The notes beneath the pieces are model-generated. The model made no database searches. It worked only from the letters and a program-made list of their open reading frames with translations, and had not been told where the DNA came from. The translations under genes were made by a program, and so were the position numbers. A stretch of 64,000 nucleotides of DNA, taken from positions 37,374-101,373 of the forward strand of contig NZ_FMZM01000005.1 in the NCBI RefSeq assembly GCF_900101465.1. The letters run 5' to 3'. How positions within the stretch are numbered: position 1 is the stretch's first letter; the number at the start of each line of letters is the position of its first letter. The DNA comes from Nocardioides lianchengensis (lineage in GTDB: Bacteria > Actinomycetota > Actinomycetes > Propionibacteriales > Nocardioidaceae). Of this stretch, positions 9,780 to 19,309 are shown in pieces.

Positions 9780-10514
9780 ATGTCCTACCTCCAGCTCCTC
9801 CCCGCCGTCGACATCACCGAGGGCCGGGCCGTCCAGCTCGCCCAGGGCGTCGCCGGCTCCGAGCGCGTGTACGGCGATCCCGTGGCCGCCGCCCGCCGCT
9901 GGCAGGACGCGGGCGCGGAGTGGCTGCACCTGGTCGACCTGGACGCGGCGTTCGGTCGTGGCACCAACCGCGAGCTGCAGGCCGAGATCGTCGGCGCCCT
10001 CGACATCCAGGTCGAGATGAGCGGCGGCATCCGAGACGACGAGTCGCTGGAGGCCGCGCTGGCCACCGGCTGCCGGCGGGTCAACATCGGCACCGCCGCG
10101 CTGGAGCAGCCCGAGTGGTGCGCGCGGATCATCGCCGAGCACGGGGACCGGATCGCCATCGGCCTCGACGTCCGCGGCACCACCCTGGCGGCCCGCGGCT
10201 GGACGAAGGAGGGCGGCGACCTCTACGAGACGCTGGCCCGCCTCGACGCCGAGGGCTGCGCCCGCTACGTCGTCACCGACGTCAACAAGGACGGGATGCT
10301 CGCCGGCCCGAACCTGCAGCTGCTGCAGGACGTGTGTGCGGTCACCGATGCCCCGGTCATCGCGTCCGGCGGGGTGACCACGCTGGCCGACATCGAGGCG
10401 CTGATGGGGCTGGTGCCGGCCGGCGTCGAGGGCGCGATCGCCGGCACCGCGCTCTACGAGGGTCGATTCACCCTCGAGGACGCGCTGGCGCTCACGAAGG
10501 GCACCCGGGCGTGA
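9780..10514 (+). CDS. priA: Phosphoribosyl isomerase A (HisA, probably bifunctional PriA)
   Basis: 244-residue TIM-barrel isomerase with the characteristic [15 protein letters not shown] start (Asp11 as general base) and the TDVNKDGM strand (Asp167/171 region) of the actinobacterial family. In Streptomyces and Mycobacterium the same enzyme also performs the TrpF step, phosphoribosylanthranilate isomerisation. The window has trpC, trpB and trpA but no trpF, which supports bifunctionality here by inference. AGAAGGA precedes the ATG. The stop overlaps hisF by GTGA. Confidence 0.95.
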   Translation: MSYLQLLPAVDITEGRAVQLAQGVAGSERVYGDPVAAARRWQDAGAEWLHLVDLDAAFGRGTNRELQAEIVGALDIQVEMSGGIRDDESLEAALATGCRRVNIGTAALEQPEWCARIIAEHGDRIAIGLDVRGTTLAARGWTKEGGDLYETLARLDAEGCARYVVTDVNKDGMLAGPNLQLLQDVCAVTDAPVIASGGVTTLADIEALMGLVPAGVEGAIAGTALYEGRFTLEDALALTKGTRA

Positions 10515-11272
10515 GCCTCGCCGTACGCGTCATCCCGTGCCTGGACGTCGACGGCGGCCGGGTGGTCAAGGGCATCAACTTCGAGCAGCTGCGCGACGCC
10601 GGCGACCCCGTCGAGCTGGCCAAGGTGTACGACGCGGAGGGCGCCGACGAGCTGACCTTCCTCGACATCTCCGCCTCGCACGAGGGCCGGGCCACGACGA
10701 TGGAGATCGTCTCGGCGACGGCGGAGCAGGTGTTCATCCCGCTGACCGTGGGCGGGGGCGTGTCCTCGGTCGAGGACGTCGACCGGCTGCTGCGCGCCGG
10801 GGCCGACAAGGTGGCGATGAACACCGCCGCCATCCGCCGTCCCGAGCTGATCGCCGAGGTGGCCGACCGGTTCGGCAACCAGGTCCTGGTGCTCTCGGTC
10901 GACGCGCGCCGGGCCGCCGGCACCGACTCGGGCTTCGAGGTCACCACCCACGGCGGCCGGCAGTCGGCCGGCCTGGACGCGATCGCCTGGGCCGTCCGGG
11001 CGGCCGAGCTGGGGGCGGGGGAGATCCTGCTCAACGCGATGGACGCCGACGGCACCCAGGACGGCTTCGACCTCGACCTGCTGCGCGCCGTACGACGGGA
11101 GGTCACGATCCCGGTCATCGCCTCCGGCGGCGCCGGGGCCACCGAGCACTTCGCGCCGGCCGTCGAGGCCGGGGCCGACGCGGTGCTGGCCGCCACGGTC
11201 TTCCACTTCGGCACCCTGCGGATCGGCGACGTGAAGGCCGCGCTGGCCGGGGCGGGCCACCCGGTCCGGTGA
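10511..11272 (+). CDS. hisF: Imidazole glycerol phosphate synthase, cyclase subunit
   Basis: 253-residue TIM barrel that cyclises PRFAR with HisH-derived ammonia. [15 protein letters not shown] contains the first catalytic Asp (residue 12), and LSVDARRA contains the second. Phosphate-binding loops TVGGGVSS and [11 protein letters not shown] are present. Coupled to hisA upstream and to the MOSC gene downstream, each by a 4-nt GTGA overlap. Confidence 0.98.
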   Translation: MSLAVRVIPCLDVDGGRVVKGINFEQLRDAGDPVELAKVYDAEGADELTFLDISASHEGRATTMEIVSATAEQVFIPLTVGGGVSSVEDVDRLLRAGADKVAMNTAAIRRPELIAEVADRFGNQVLVLSVDARRAAGTDSGFEVTTHGGRQSAGLDAIAWAVRAAELGAGEILLNAMDADGTQDGFDLDLLRAVRREVTIPVIASGGAGATEHFAPAVEAGADAVLAATVFHFGTLRIGDVKAALAGAGHPVR

Positions 11273-11808
11273 GGGTGCTCGCCCTCGCGGTCGCGCCCGA
11301 GCGGCACGCGCCGATGCACGAGGTCGACGCGATCCAGGTCGTGGCCGGCGCCGGCATCGTCGGCGACCGCTGGCACGGCACCCGGCACCGGCACGTCACC
11401 GTGCAGTCGCTGGAGGATCTGGTCGCCGCGCAGCGCGAGCTCGGTCGCGGCTTCCTGGTGACCGCCACCCGTCGCAACGTCACGGTCGACGGGCCGGTGC
11501 CGACCGCGCCGGGCGCCCGGGTCCGACTGGGCGACGTGCTGCTCGAGGTGGTCCGGGTGGCGGCGCCGTGCCGGATCATGGACGACTCCCTCGGCCCGGG
11601 CGGCGCCGCGGCGCTGCGCCGGCGAGGTGGCTCGGTCCTCCGTGCTCTTTCGGGTGGGGTCGTGCGGGTCGGTGACGGGTACCGGGTGCTCATGACTGAG
11701 CAGCAGCCCGAGAGCGAGCAGATGGACGAGGCCGAGGAGCACGGCACCCCGCACTACTCCGACCCCAGTGTCACCGAGCTGGACTCCGAGCCGAAGGACG
11801 ACCTGTGA
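11269..11808 (+). CDS. MOSC-domain protein with acidic C-terminal tail
   Basis: 179 residues. The MOSC fold (molybdenum cofactor sulfurase C-terminal-like) is indicated by [36 protein letters not shown] and a conserved-type Cys in AAPCRIMDD. Residues from about 142 onward form a strongly acidic tail ([17 protein letters not shown]) beyond the usual domain end; an in-frame ATG at 11692 could alternatively start a separate 38-residue peptide. The GTG start overlaps hisF. Substrate unknown; it is at the end of the his operon but not a known His enzyme. Confidence 0.85.
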   Translation: MRVLALAVAPERHAPMHEVDAIQVVAGAGIVGDRWHGTRHRHVTVQSLEDLVAAQRELGRGFLVTATRRNVTVDGPVPTAPGARVRLGDVLLEVVRVAAPCRIMDDSLGPGGAAALRRRGGSVLRALSGGVVRVGDGYRVLMTEQQPESEQMDEAEEHGTPHYSDPSVTELDSEPKDDL

Positions 11809-12173
11809 GCGGCCAGGTGCTGAGCCGCGGCGTCTCGGCGTTGACGCTGGGCTACGCGGTGTTCTCGCTGGTCAGGCCCGAGCACCTCGGCCGGGCGATG
11901 GAGTCCGACGCCTTCGAGCAGCCGACGTACGACAAGATCGCCAAGGCGTACGGGGTCCGTGACGTCGTCATCGGCGGTCTCGGCCTGCTGGGGCCGTCGC
12001 CGAAGGCGGTCCAGGTAGCGATGGGACTGCGGATCGTCGGCGATCTCGCCGACGCCGTGGTGCTCGGCTCGCGTGCGCCCGACAACAAGGTGCGCGCGAA
12101 GGTGCTGGCCGTGACCCTCGGCTACGCCGCGCTCAACACGGCCGCGTTGGTGCGCGACCGCCGGCGCGGCTGA
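11805..12173 (+). CDS. Small multi-helix membrane protein (DUF4267-like)
   Basis: 122 residues, three to four hydrophobic segments separated by Gly-rich turns (SALTLGYAVFSLVRP, VIGGLGLLG, LAVTLGYAALNTAAL), resembling DUF4267-type proteins; the family assignment is tentative. The GTG start overlaps the MOSC gene stop (GTGA), so it is the last gene of the his transcription unit. It converges on the SRPBCC gene 7 nt away without an obvious terminator. Confidence 0.7.
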   Translation: MSGQVLSRGVSALTLGYAVFSLVRPEHLGRAMESDAFEQPTYDKIAKAYGVRDVVIGGLGLLGPSPKAVQVAMGLRIVGDLADAVVLGSRAPDNKVRAKVLAVTLGYAALNTAALVRDRRRG

Positions 12174-12180
12174 GTCGTGC

Positions 12181-12627
12181 TCAGGCCGGTCCGACCGCCT
12201 GCGCCTCGCGCGCCACGGCGTCCAGCCATGGGGTGAGCTGCTGCGCGACGGACTGCTCCGCGATCCGTGCCGTCACCGGACCCACCGACACGACCACGGT
12301 CCAGCGCAGCAGCGTGCCGTCCGGCCCGCTGGTGAGCTCGGCGTGCTGCTCGCCGTACCGGACTCCCTTGCGGGTCACGTGGGCGACCAGGCGGGACTCG
12401 GGGTCGGCCTCGACGACGTCGTACGTCAGCCGCATCTTGACCAGCGGTGCGACCCGGATCGCCAGCACGTACCCCGACCCGACCTCCCCGTCCGCGCCGG
12501 AACTCGACTCCAGACGGACGCGGCCGTCGAGCCGCTCCTGCATCGCGGGGTCGGCGACGACGCTCCACACCGCTGCCGGACGGGTCGGGATCAGGCGCTC
12601 CTGGGTCACGGCCACGTCGGTGCGCAT
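12181..12627 (-). CDS. SRPBCC-fold (polyketide cyclase/START-like) protein
   Basis: 148 residues with the helix-grip pattern: VTQERLIPTRPAAVWSVVAD start, alternating beta strands in the middle and a long amphipathic C-terminal helix (AEQSVAQQLTPWLDAV). These proteins bind hydrophobic ligands; no ligand or reaction can be inferred. ATG 12627 sits 6 nt after TAGGCT on the minus strand, with no Shine-Dalgarno sequence. Confidence 0.85.
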   Translation of the reverse strand: MRTDVAVTQERLIPTRPAAVWSVVADPAMQERLDGRVRLESSSGADGEVGSGYVLAIRVAPLVKMRLTYDVVEADPESRLVAHVTRKGVRYGEQHAELTSGPDGTLLRWTVVVSVGPVTARIAEQSVAQQLTPWLDAVAREAQAVGPA

Positions 12628-12633
12628 GGCGGG

Positions 12634-12639
12634 AGCCTA
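12634..12639 (-). promoter_or_regulatory. Putative leaderless -10 box for the SRPBCC gene
   Basis: Minus-strand TAGGCT ends 6 nt before ATG 12627. Confidence 0.45.
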
Positions 12640-12854
12640 GGCAATCGTCCTCGCGCTCCGGCGGGGTGGGTCCGGGCGAGGAGTCGTCGGAGGTGGTGGT
12701 CAGTACGTCGGGGCCGGACAGGAGGTAGTGAGTGGGGGCCAGGTGGCTCCTACTCCCGACCGCCCGCGTGGTCCCTCCGACCGGGCCGCAGGGAGCAGCC
12801 CGCAGCCCGCGACCGACCGGCCGGACTGAGGCACCTGCCTCAGGAGCGGCGCCG

Positions 12855-12860
12855 TACCCT
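12855..12860 (+). promoter_or_regulatory. Putative leaderless -10 box
   Basis: TACCCT ends 8 nt before GTG 12869; no Shine-Dalgarno sequence is seen. Apart from this and the 12634 box, the 241-bp region 12628-12868 shows nothing recognisable. Confidence 0.4.
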
Positions 12861-12868
12861 CCTCTCCT

Positions 12869-13756
12869 GTGCCGCTCTTCTCCCGCCGACCCGACACCCC
12901 CGTCCAGGTCGACCCGCACCTCGCCGCCGACCTGCCCCTGATCAGCGCCGCGCACGAGGGCGACGCCCACGGCCTCGCCGAGCGGCTGAGCGTGCTGCGC
13001 CAGGAGGGCCGCTGGCACCACCGGCACCAGCTGGTCGCCCGGGCCGCCCGGGCCGACCGGGGGACGGGCTGGATCGAGACCTGGGCCGGCTGGGCGCCGG
13101 GCGACCCGGACGCCCTGGTCGCCCGCGCGGTCACGGCGCTGCGGATCGCCCGGGCCGCCGAGGGTGCGGAGGAGCGGCTCCAGGACGCGTCCCTCGTGGT
13201 CGAGGCCGCGATCAGCCGCGCGCCCGAGGACCCCACCACGTGGTCGACCGCGCTGGAGCTCGCGCACGCCAGCGAGGCCGGCCCGCTGCGGATCCACGAC
13301 GTCATCACGCAGGCGGCAACGGCCGCGCCCGCCGGCTTCGCCTGGCGCTCCACCGCGGTCGAGCTGCTGTCGTCGCGCTGGTTCGGCAGCCTGGAGGAGT
13401 CCTGGGACTTCGCCGTGACGTCGGCCGAGATCGCGCCGCAGAGCCGCCTGGTGCTGCTGCCGGCGTACGCCGCCCTCAGCCAGCTGCGCCGCGAGCGGAC
13501 CGACGTGGCCGAGGAGATGCTGACCGAGGCGCTGCCACCGGCGTTGGGCTACCTGGAGGCCTCGCGGGCCGACGAGGCCGACCACGTGGAGGCGGCCAGC
13601 AGCATCGCCGCCCGCCTGGTCGCGGCCAGCCGGAGACGGGAGGCTCCGGCGGTCCTCGACCTGCTCGGCGACCGGGTCGACACCGTGGTCTGGGGCACCG
13701 TGGTCGGACCGGATCCGGTGGGGGCCTTCACCGGAGCCCGACGGGCCTACCGCTAG
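12869..13756 (+). CDS. Hypothetical cytoplasmic alpha-helical protein
   Basis: 295 residues, no signal peptide or membrane helix. Almost entirely Ala/Leu/Arg-rich helices with a repeated helix-turn-helix feel (ALVARAVTALRIARAAEGAEERL, SAIEIAPQSRLVLLPAYAALS regions), suggesting a TPR-like or other alpha-solenoid. It starts MPLFSRRPDTP. I recognise no family with confidence. It lies alone between a divergent SRPBCC gene and a convergent TIGR03085 gene. Confidence 0.75.
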   Translation: MPLFSRRPDTPVQVDPHLAADLPLISAAHEGDAHGLAERLSVLRQEGRWHHRHQLVARAARADRGTGWIETWAGWAPGDPDALVARAVTALRIARAAEGAEERLQDASLVVEAAISRAPEDPTTWSTALELAHASEAGPLRIHDVITQAATAAPAGFAWRSTAVELLSSRWFGSLEESWDFAVTSAEIAPQSRLVLLPAYAALSQLRRERTDVAEEMLTEALPPALGYLEASRADEADHVEAASSIAARLVAASRRREAPAVLDLLGDRVDTVVWGTVVGPDPVGAFTGARRAYR

Positions 13757-13767
13757 ATCCGCGGGCG

Positions 13768-14394
13768 CTAGATCCCGAGGCTGGCCGACCGCAGCGCGTC
13801 GACCCGGTCGTCCGGGCCGTCGAGGACGACGTCGCGTACGGCGGCGCGGCCGAAGAGGAACAGCGTCACCTCGACCACCGGCCCGGTCACCACGACCGGG
13901 TCGGCGCCCCGCCGCAGCGTGGTGCTCGCGCCGGTGTCGGAGCGGACCACCCGCACCGGCACGTCCGCGGGTCGCACCAGCATCCGGCCGGACACGCCCA
14001 CCAACCGCCAGACCAGGTCCAGGTCGGCCGCCGCGAGCGAGCGCGGTGCCCAGTCCGGCTGCCCGCGGAGCAGGTCCTCGTGGTGGACGAGGTACTCCAG
14101 CGTGTTGGCGAGCACCTCCACCGGAGGCAGGGCGTACGGCGTGAGCCCGGGGGAGCGGAGCCGCTCGACCAGCACGTCGTACGGCTGCTCCTGCAGGCGG
14201 GCCATCGCCCGGTCGGCGAGCCCGGAGAGCGGGCCGACGGCGATGCCGAGCGCGCCGAGCGGGCTGCGCTCGCGCACCAGCAGGTGGGCCACCAGGTCGC
14301 CCGCGTCCCAGTCGCCGCACCGCGTGCCGGCGGAGCGCCCGACCTCCTGTGCGAGGTCGCAGAGCGCGAGTCGTTCGCGGCGTGCGAGGTTCAT
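13768..14394 (-). CDS. TIGR03085-family metal-binding (mycothiol-transferase-like/DinB) protein
   Basis: 208 residues beginning [18 protein letters not shown]. The DinB-like four-helix bundle is indicated by WDAGDLVAHLLVRERSP and the downstream EYLVHHEDLLRG, whose histidines would be metal ligands. Actinobacterial TIGR03085 proteins are related to mycothiol-dependent maleylpyruvate isomerase-type folds; substrate unknown. The start is ATG 14394, with TAGGCT 7 nt upstream and a GGAGG-like stretch in the short leader. Confidence 0.87.
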   Translation of the reverse strand: MNLARRERLALCDLAQEVGRSAGTRCGDWDAGDLVAHLLVRERSPLGALGIAVGPLSGLADRAMARLQEQPYDVLVERLRSPGLTPYALPPVEVLANTLEYLVHHEDLLRGQPDWAPRSLAAADLDLVWRLVGVSGRMLVRPADVPVRVVRSDTGASTTLRRGADPVVVTGPVVEVTLFLFGRAAVRDVVLDGPDDRVDALRSASLGI

Positions 14395-14401
14395 GCCTCC
14401 G

Positions 14402-14407
14402 AGCCTA
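14402..14407 (-). promoter_or_regulatory. Putative -10 box for the TIGR03085 gene
   Basis: Minus-strand TAGGCT ends 7 nt before ATG 14394. Confidence 0.4.
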
Positions 14408-14492
14408 GGGAGCAGGTCCTGGGATTGGGTCGCTGTCGGCGGCCGGGAATACATTGGCGGGCCCGCGGGGTTGCGGCGGGGCGAAGGACGGG

Positions 14493-16301
14493 GTGCAGGC
14501 GCAGGTGACGGACGAACGGACGAGTGGGCGCGGGTCGACGGGCGCCGGGTTCGCCGTACTCCTCGTCGCCATCAAGCGGGAGCCGTGGATCTTCACGGTC
14601 TCCACGATCGGCAGCCTGCTCTTCGGCGCGCTGACCGTCGCCGACGCCTGGGTGCTCGGCTGGTCGACCGACCACGTCGTGCTGCCGGCGTTCGAGACCG
14701 GCGAGATCGGCGGCGACATGCTGCTGGCCGTGCTCGCGCTGTTCGTCGGCGTCGCGATCCTGCGCGCCGTCGGCATCGTCGCGCGACGCCTGGGCGCGGG
14801 GATCATGCAGTACCGCATGCAGGCCCACACCCGCCGCGCGGTCACGCGGCAGTACCTCGCCCTCCCGATGGAGTGGCACCAGCGCCACCCCACCGGCCAG
14901 CTGCTGTCGAACGCCAACTCCGACGTCGAGGCCGCCTGGGGGCCGATCGCACCGCTGCCGATGGCCGTCGGCACGGTCGCCATGATGGTGATCGCCGTCG
15001 TCCAGATGCTCGTCGCCGACCTGGTGCTGGCCCTGGTCGGGCTGCTGGTCTTCCCGGCCGTGATGGCGGCCAACGTCGCCTACCAGCGCCTCGCGCAGGG
15101 CTGGATGACCCGCGCCCAGCAGCTGCGCGCCGAGGTCAGCGAGATCGCCCACGAGTCGTTCGACGGGGCCCTGGTCGTGAAGACGCTCGGCCGCGAGGGC
15201 GAGGAGACCGACCGCTTCGCCGCCAAGGCCCGCGAGCTCCGCGACGTCAACATCCGCGCCGGCCGGATCCGGGCCGCGTTCGACCCGGCCCTGGCCGCGC
15301 TGCCCAACATCGGCGTGCTGATCGTCCTGGCCGTCGGCGTCTCGCGGGTCCTGAACGGCCAGACCGACGCGGGCGCCGTGGTCACCGTCGCCTACCTCCT
15401 GACCATCGTCTCGTTCCCGATCCGCTCGATCGGCTGGCTGCTCGGCGAGCTGCCGCGCAGCGTGGTCGGCTACCGCCGGGTGCGCTCGGTGCTCGACGAG
15501 ACCGGCGAGATGCCGTACGGCGACCGCACCGTCGGCGTGGCCGCCGGCGGCGCCCGACTCGACGTCGACGGCCTCGCCTACGCCTACGAGGCCGACCGCG
15601 AGCTGCTGACCGACGTGACCTTCTCCGCCGAGCCCGGCCGCACCGTCGCCGTCGTGGGCGCCACCGCCTCCGGCAAGAGCACGCTGACCACCCTGCTGAC
15701 CCGTCTGGTCGACCCCGACCGGGGCCGGGTCCTGCTCGACGGGACCGACGTGCGCGACCTGGCCGCCGGAGAGCTGGCCCGGGTGGTCAGCGTGGTGCCG
15801 CAGGCGGCCTTCCTCTTCGACGACACCGTCCGCGGCAACGTCGCGCTCGGGGCCGACGTGGGCGACGAGGCGGTGTGGGCGGCGCTGCGCGCGGCGCAGG
15901 CCGACGGCTTCGTCGCCGCCCTCGACGGCGGACTGGACGCGCGGCTCGGCGAGCGCGGCACCTCCCTGTCCGGTGGTCAGCGCCAGCGCATCTCCCTGGC
16001 CCGGGCCCTGGTGCGACGGCCCCGGCTCCTGGTCCTCGACGACGCCACGTCGGCGGTCGACCCGGAGGTCGAGGCCCGCATCCTCGCGGCGCTCCGCGAG
16101 GGTGACTCCGACGCGACGCTGGTCGTCGTCGCCTACCGCAAGGCCACCATCGGGCTGGCCGACGAGGTCGTCCACCTCGAGGACGGCCGGGTCGCCGACC
16201 GAGGCACGCACGCCGAGCTGCTGGAGCGCAGCCCGTCGTACGCCCGGCTGGTCAACGCCTACGAGCAGCACGACGAGCTGGCCGGGGAGGTGCAGGCATG
16301 A
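14493..16301 (+). CDS. ABC exporter half-transporter, degenerate-site subunit
   Basis: 602 residues from GTG 14493 (GAAGGA 4 nt upstream); GTG 14505 is an alternative. A six-helix type-IV exporter membrane domain occupies about residues 20-320 and an ATPase domain about 350-590. Walker A is GATASGKST (389-397), signature LSGGQ (492-496), Walker B LLVLDDATSAVD. The catalytic Glu after Walker B is replaced by Asp517, and the switch His by Tyr548 (VVVAYRKAT), marking a non-hydrolytic site. It is coupled by ATGA to the second subunit, with which it likely forms a heterodimer exporting lipids, drugs or peptides; substrate unknown. Confidence 0.93.
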   Translation: MQAQVTDERTSGRGSTGAGFAVLLVAIKREPWIFTVSTIGSLLFGALTVADAWVLGWSTDHVVLPAFETGEIGGDMLLAVLALFVGVAILRAVGIVARRLGAGIMQYRMQAHTRRAVTRQYLALPMEWHQRHPTGQLLSNANSDVEAAWGPIAPLPMAVGTVAMMVIAVVQMLVADLVLALVGLLVFPAVMAANVAYQRLAQGWMTRAQQLRAEVSEIAHESFDGALVVKTLGREGEETDRFAAKARELRDVNIRAGRIRAAFDPALAALPNIGVLIVLAVGVSRVLNGQTDAGAVVTVAYLLTIVSFPIRSIGWLLGELPRSVVGYRRVRSVLDETGEMPYGDRTVGVAAGGARLDVDGLAYAYEADRELLTDVTFSAEPGRTVAVVGATASGKSTLTTLLTRLVDPDRGRVLLDGTDVRDLAAGELARVVSVVPQAAFLFDDTVRGNVALGADVGDEAVWAALRAAQADGFVAALDGGLDARLGERGTSLSGGQRQRISLARALVRRPRLLVLDDATSAVDPEVEARILAALREGDSDATLVVVAYRKATIGLADEVVHLEDGRVADRGTHAELLERSPSYARLVNAYEQHDELAGEVQA

Positions 16302-18097
16302 GCACGGTCATGGACACCGGCGAGAGCATCTCCGCGCTGCGCACGCTGCGCCGCGGGGTGCACTACTCGCCCGAGCTCGTCGAGGGCATCAGGGTCACCC
16401 TGCTGCTCGCGGTGCTGGCCTCCGTGGGGCAGGTGGTCGTCCCGGTCGCCGTCCAGCAGGTCCTCGACAAGGGGCTCGGCGCCGACGGCGGGCCCGACGT
16501 GTCGTTCACCGTCTGGACCGGCGTGCTCGCGGCGCTGGCGATCGTCGGCACCAGCTGGGCGTCGTACGCCATGACGAGCCGGCTGTTCACCACCTCCGAG
16601 CGCGGGCTGGCCACGCTGCGCATCAAGGCCTTCCGCCACGTCCACGACCTCCCGCTGCTCACCCAGAACACCGAGCGCCGCGGCGCGCTGGTCTCGCGGG
16701 TGACCAGCGACGTCGACCAGGTCAGCCAGTTCCTCGTCTTCGGCGGCCTGCTGCTCATCGTCAGCGTCGGCCAGGTGCTGGTCGCGACCGTCGTGATGCT
16801 GATCTACAGCTGGCAGCTGACGATCGTCGTCTGGGTCTGCTTCCTGCCGCTGTTCGCCTCGCTGCGGTTCTTCCAGCGCAAGCTCTCCGCGGCGTACGGC
16901 GTGGTCCGCCGCCAGGTCGGGCTGATGCTCTCGGCGATCTCCGAGCCCGTGGTGGGCGCCGCCGTCGTCAAGTCGTACGCCGTCGAGGCCCGCACCCAGG
17001 GGCGGATCGACGAGGCGATCGGCATCCATCAGGCGGCCAGCACCCGTGCCCAGGGGTTCACCGCGGTCTCGTTCTCGCTGGGCGGCCTCTCGGCCGGCCT
17101 GGCCAACGCGGGCGTGCTGATCGTCGGCATCTGGCTGGGCCAGGGGGTCGTGCCGGGTGCCGACGACATCACGGCCGGCCAGGTCCTGGCCTTCGCCTTC
17201 CTGGTGACCCTGTTCGTCGGCCCGGTCCAGATGGGCACCCAGATCCTCACTGACGCCCAGAACGCGATCGCCGGCTGGCGGCGGGTGATCGGCATCCTCG
17301 ACACCCCCGCCGACCTGGTCGACCCCGGCCCGGAGGGCCGCGAGCTGCCACGCGGCCCGGTCGACGTCCGGTTCGAGGGCGTGACCTTCGCCTACCCCGG
17401 CGGCCCGCCCGTGCTGCGCGAGGTCACCCTCGACCTCGCCGCCGGCACCCGGGTGGCGATCGTCGGCGAGACCGGCTCCGGCAAGTCGACCTTCGCGAAG
17501 CTGCTGACCCGCCTGATGGACCCGACCGAGGGTGCGGTGCTGCTCGACGGCATCGACGTCCGCGAGGTCGGCCAGGCCTCCCTGCGTCGCAGCGTCGTGC
17601 TGGTGCCGCAGGAAGGCTTCCTGTTCGACGACACCCTGACCGCGAACGTCCGGTACGGCCGGCTCGGGGCGAGCGAGGCCGAGATCCTGGCCAGCGCCGA
17701 GGAGCTCGGGCTGAGCGACTGGCTCGCCGGCCTGCCGCGCGGCCTCGAGACCCGAGTGGGCCAGCGCGGCGAGTCGCTCTCGGCGGGCGAGCGGCAGCTG
17801 GTCGCGCTGCTGCGCGCCCACCTCGCCGACCCCGACCTGCTGGTCCTCGACGAGGCGACCAGCTCGGTCGACCCGGCGCTCGAGATGCGCATCGGCCGGG
17901 CTCTCGAGCGGCTGATGTCCGGGCGCACCTCGGTCACCATCGCCCACCGGCTCTCCACGGCCGAGAGCGCCGACGAGGTCGTGGTCGTCGACCGGGGCCG
18001 GGTCGTCCAGCGCGGGCACCACTCGGTGCTCGCGGCCGAGGCGGACTCCGTGTACGCCGGGCTGCACGCCTCGTGGACCGCTCAGATGGGACACTGA
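16298..18097 (+). CDS. ABC exporter half-transporter, catalytic-site subunit
   Basis: 599 residues: six-helix membrane domain then ATPase. Walker [12 protein letters not shown], Walker [11 protein letters not shown] with intact catalytic Glu519, switch His550 in TIAHRLST, but an altered signature LSAGE (494-498) instead of LSGGQ. This is exactly complementary to the preceding subunit: the competent site pairs this Walker A/B/His with the partner's LSGGQ, and the degenerate site pairs the partner's Asp/Tyr with this LSAGE, as known for heterodimeric exporters such as TM287/288 or BmrCD. ATG overlaps the upstream stop (ATGA). Confidence 0.94.
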   Translation: MSTVMDTGESISALRTLRRGVHYSPELVEGIRVTLLLAVLASVGQVVVPVAVQQVLDKGLGADGGPDVSFTVWTGVLAALAIVGTSWASYAMTSRLFTTSERGLATLRIKAFRHVHDLPLLTQNTERRGALVSRVTSDVDQVSQFLVFGGLLLIVSVGQVLVATVVMLIYSWQLTIVVWVCFLPLFASLRFFQRKLSAAYGVVRRQVGLMLSAISEPVVGAAVVKSYAVEARTQGRIDEAIGIHQAASTRAQGFTAVSFSLGGLSAGLANAGVLIVGIWLGQGVVPGADDITAGQVLAFAFLVTLFVGPVQMGTQILTDAQNAIAGWRRVIGILDTPADLVDPGPEGRELPRGPVDVRFEGVTFAYPGGPPVLREVTLDLAAGTRVAIVGETGSGKSTFAKLLTRLMDPTEGAVLLDGIDVREVGQASLRRSVVLVPQEGFLFDDTLTANVRYGRLGASEAEILASAEELGLSDWLAGLPRGLETRVGQRGESLSAGERQLVALLRAHLADPDLLVLDEATSSVDPALEMRIGRALERLMSGRTSVTIAHRLSTAESADEVVVVDRGRVVQRGHHSVLAAEADSVYAGLHASWTAQMGH

Positions 18098-18101
18098 GGG
18101 C

Positions 18102-18437
18102 ATGTCTCTCGATGCCGCCCTCGCGGCCCGGCTCAAGCGCACCGCCGACGGGCTGGTGCCCGCCGTGGTGCAGCAGCACGACACCGGCGAGGTGCTGATG
18201 CTCGGCTGGATGGACGACGAGGCCCTGCAGCGCACGCTCACCACCGGACGCGCGACGTACTGGTCCCGCTCGCGCAGCGAGTACTGGGTCAAGGGCGACA
18301 CCTCCGGCCACGTCCAGTGGGTCAAGGAGGTCCGGCTCGACTGCGACGGCGACACCCTGCTGGTCAAGGTCGACCAGGAGGGCGCCGCCTGCCACACCGG
18401 CGACCGCACCTGCTTCGACGCCGACCGCCTGCTGTGA
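18102..18437 (+). CDS. hisI: Phosphoribosyl-AMP cyclohydrolase
   Basis: 111 residues, monofunctional (no HisE phosphohydrolase domain). Opens the purine ring of PR-AMP in histidine synthesis. Metal ligands are visible in [13 protein letters not shown] and CHTGDRTCF, and the family motif [18 protein letters not shown] is intact. It lies 6 kb from the main his cluster, directly after the ABC exporter (4-nt gap), and its stop overlaps the start of the trp-associated membrane protein (GTGA). Confidence 0.97.
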   Translation: MSLDAALAARLKRTADGLVPAVVQQHDTGEVLMLGWMDDEALQRTLTTGRATYWSRSRSEYWVKGDTSGHVQWVKEVRLDCDGDTLLVKVDQEGAACHTGDRTCFDADRLL

Positions 18438-19057
18438 GCACCCGCTCGCGCGCCCGGCGCAGCTTCGGTCCGGTGGTCCTGCTCGGCCTGGGCGCCGGCG
18501 CGCTCGCCGCCGTCGCCGGCAGCAAGGCCTGGGTCGACTGGGACAGCGACGGCGCGGTCTCCGGCCAGGCGCCCCTGGTCGGATACTCGCTGTCCGACTC
18601 GGCGGGCGAGGTCCCGCTCGCCGGCGCCCTCGCGCTGGTGGTCCTGGCCTGCTGGGGCGTCGTGCTCGTGACCCGAGGTCGGGTTCGCCGCGCCGTGACC
18701 GTGCTCGCGCTGGTGGCCGCACTCGGCCTCCTGGTGACGAGCCTCGTCGGTTGGGGACCGGCGGCCGACGGCATCCGCGACGCGTTCGCGCAGTCCGGCC
18801 TGGAGCCCGACGTCGGGCGGACCGTCTGGTTCTGGGTCGCCGTGGTCACCTCGCTCGTCTCGGTCGCGGCCGCGGCACTCGCCGTCCGGCTGGTGCCGCA
18901 GTGGCCCGAGATGGGCCGGCGGTACGACGCCCCCGCGGCGGGCGCGGTCGAGGACCGTCCCGACGCCGCGCCCGAGGAGCAGTCCAACCTCGAGCTGTGG
19001 AAGGCCCTGGACGAGGGGCACGACCCGACCGACCGCCACCCCGACGACGACCACTAG
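18434..19057 (+). CDS. Tryptophan-operon-associated membrane protein (TIGR02234/Trp_oprn_chp)
   Basis: 207 residues with four hydrophobic helices (about 12-30, 58-76, 82-102, 130-152) and an acidic hydrophilic C-terminal tail. The SKAWVDW segment after helix 1 and the position beside trp genes match the actinobacterial TIGR02234 family. Function unknown. In many relatives trpE sits between hisI and this gene; here the two overlap by 4 nt, so trpE is absent from the spot. Confidence 0.85.
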   Translation: MSTRSRARRSFGPVVLLGLGAGALAAVAGSKAWVDWDSDGAVSGQAPLVGYSLSDSAGEVPLAGALALVVLACWGVVLVTRGRVRRAVTVLALVAALGLLVTSLVGWGPAADGIRDAFAQSGLEPDVGRTVWFWVAVVTSLVSVAAAALAVRLVPQWPEMGRRYDAPAAGAVEDRPDAAPEEQSNLELWKALDEGHDPTDRHPDDDH

Positions 19058-19060
19058 ACT
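19055..19060 (+). promoter_or_regulatory. Putative -10 box for the HGxxPAAW gene
   Basis: TAGACT overlaps the upstream TAG stop and would give a leader of about 35 nt that contains CGAGGAG before ATG 19102. Confidence 0.4.
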
Positions 19061-19101
19061 CCATCGCGACACACCCGCCCCACCCCGAGGAGCCAGCACC
19101 G

Positions 19102-19302
19102 ATGAGCGCCAACCACGGCAACACCCCCGCAGCCTGGACCGCGGTCGTGATCGCGCTGCTCGGGTTCCTGGTCGGCGGCATCGCCCTGATGCTCGACCCC
19201 GCCAGTTGGGTGGTCTTCTGGGTCGGCGTCGGCCTGGTCGTCGCCGCCGGCGTCGTCTTCGTGATCATGGACAAGCTGGGCCTGCACGGCACCAGCCACT
19301 GA
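19102..19302 (+). CDS. HGxxPAAW-motif small membrane protein
   Basis: 66 residues. The N-terminal NHGNTPAAWTAV motif defines the actinobacterial HGxxPAAW family, followed by two transmembrane helices (about 13-33 and 38-57). Commonly found beside trp genes in actinobacteria; function unknown. ATG 19102 has GAGGAG upstream. Confidence 0.9.
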   Translation: MSANHGNTPAAWTAVVIALLGFLVGGIALMLDPASWVVFWVGVGLVVAAGVVFVIMDKLGLHGTSH

Positions 19303-19309
19303 GCGAGCG

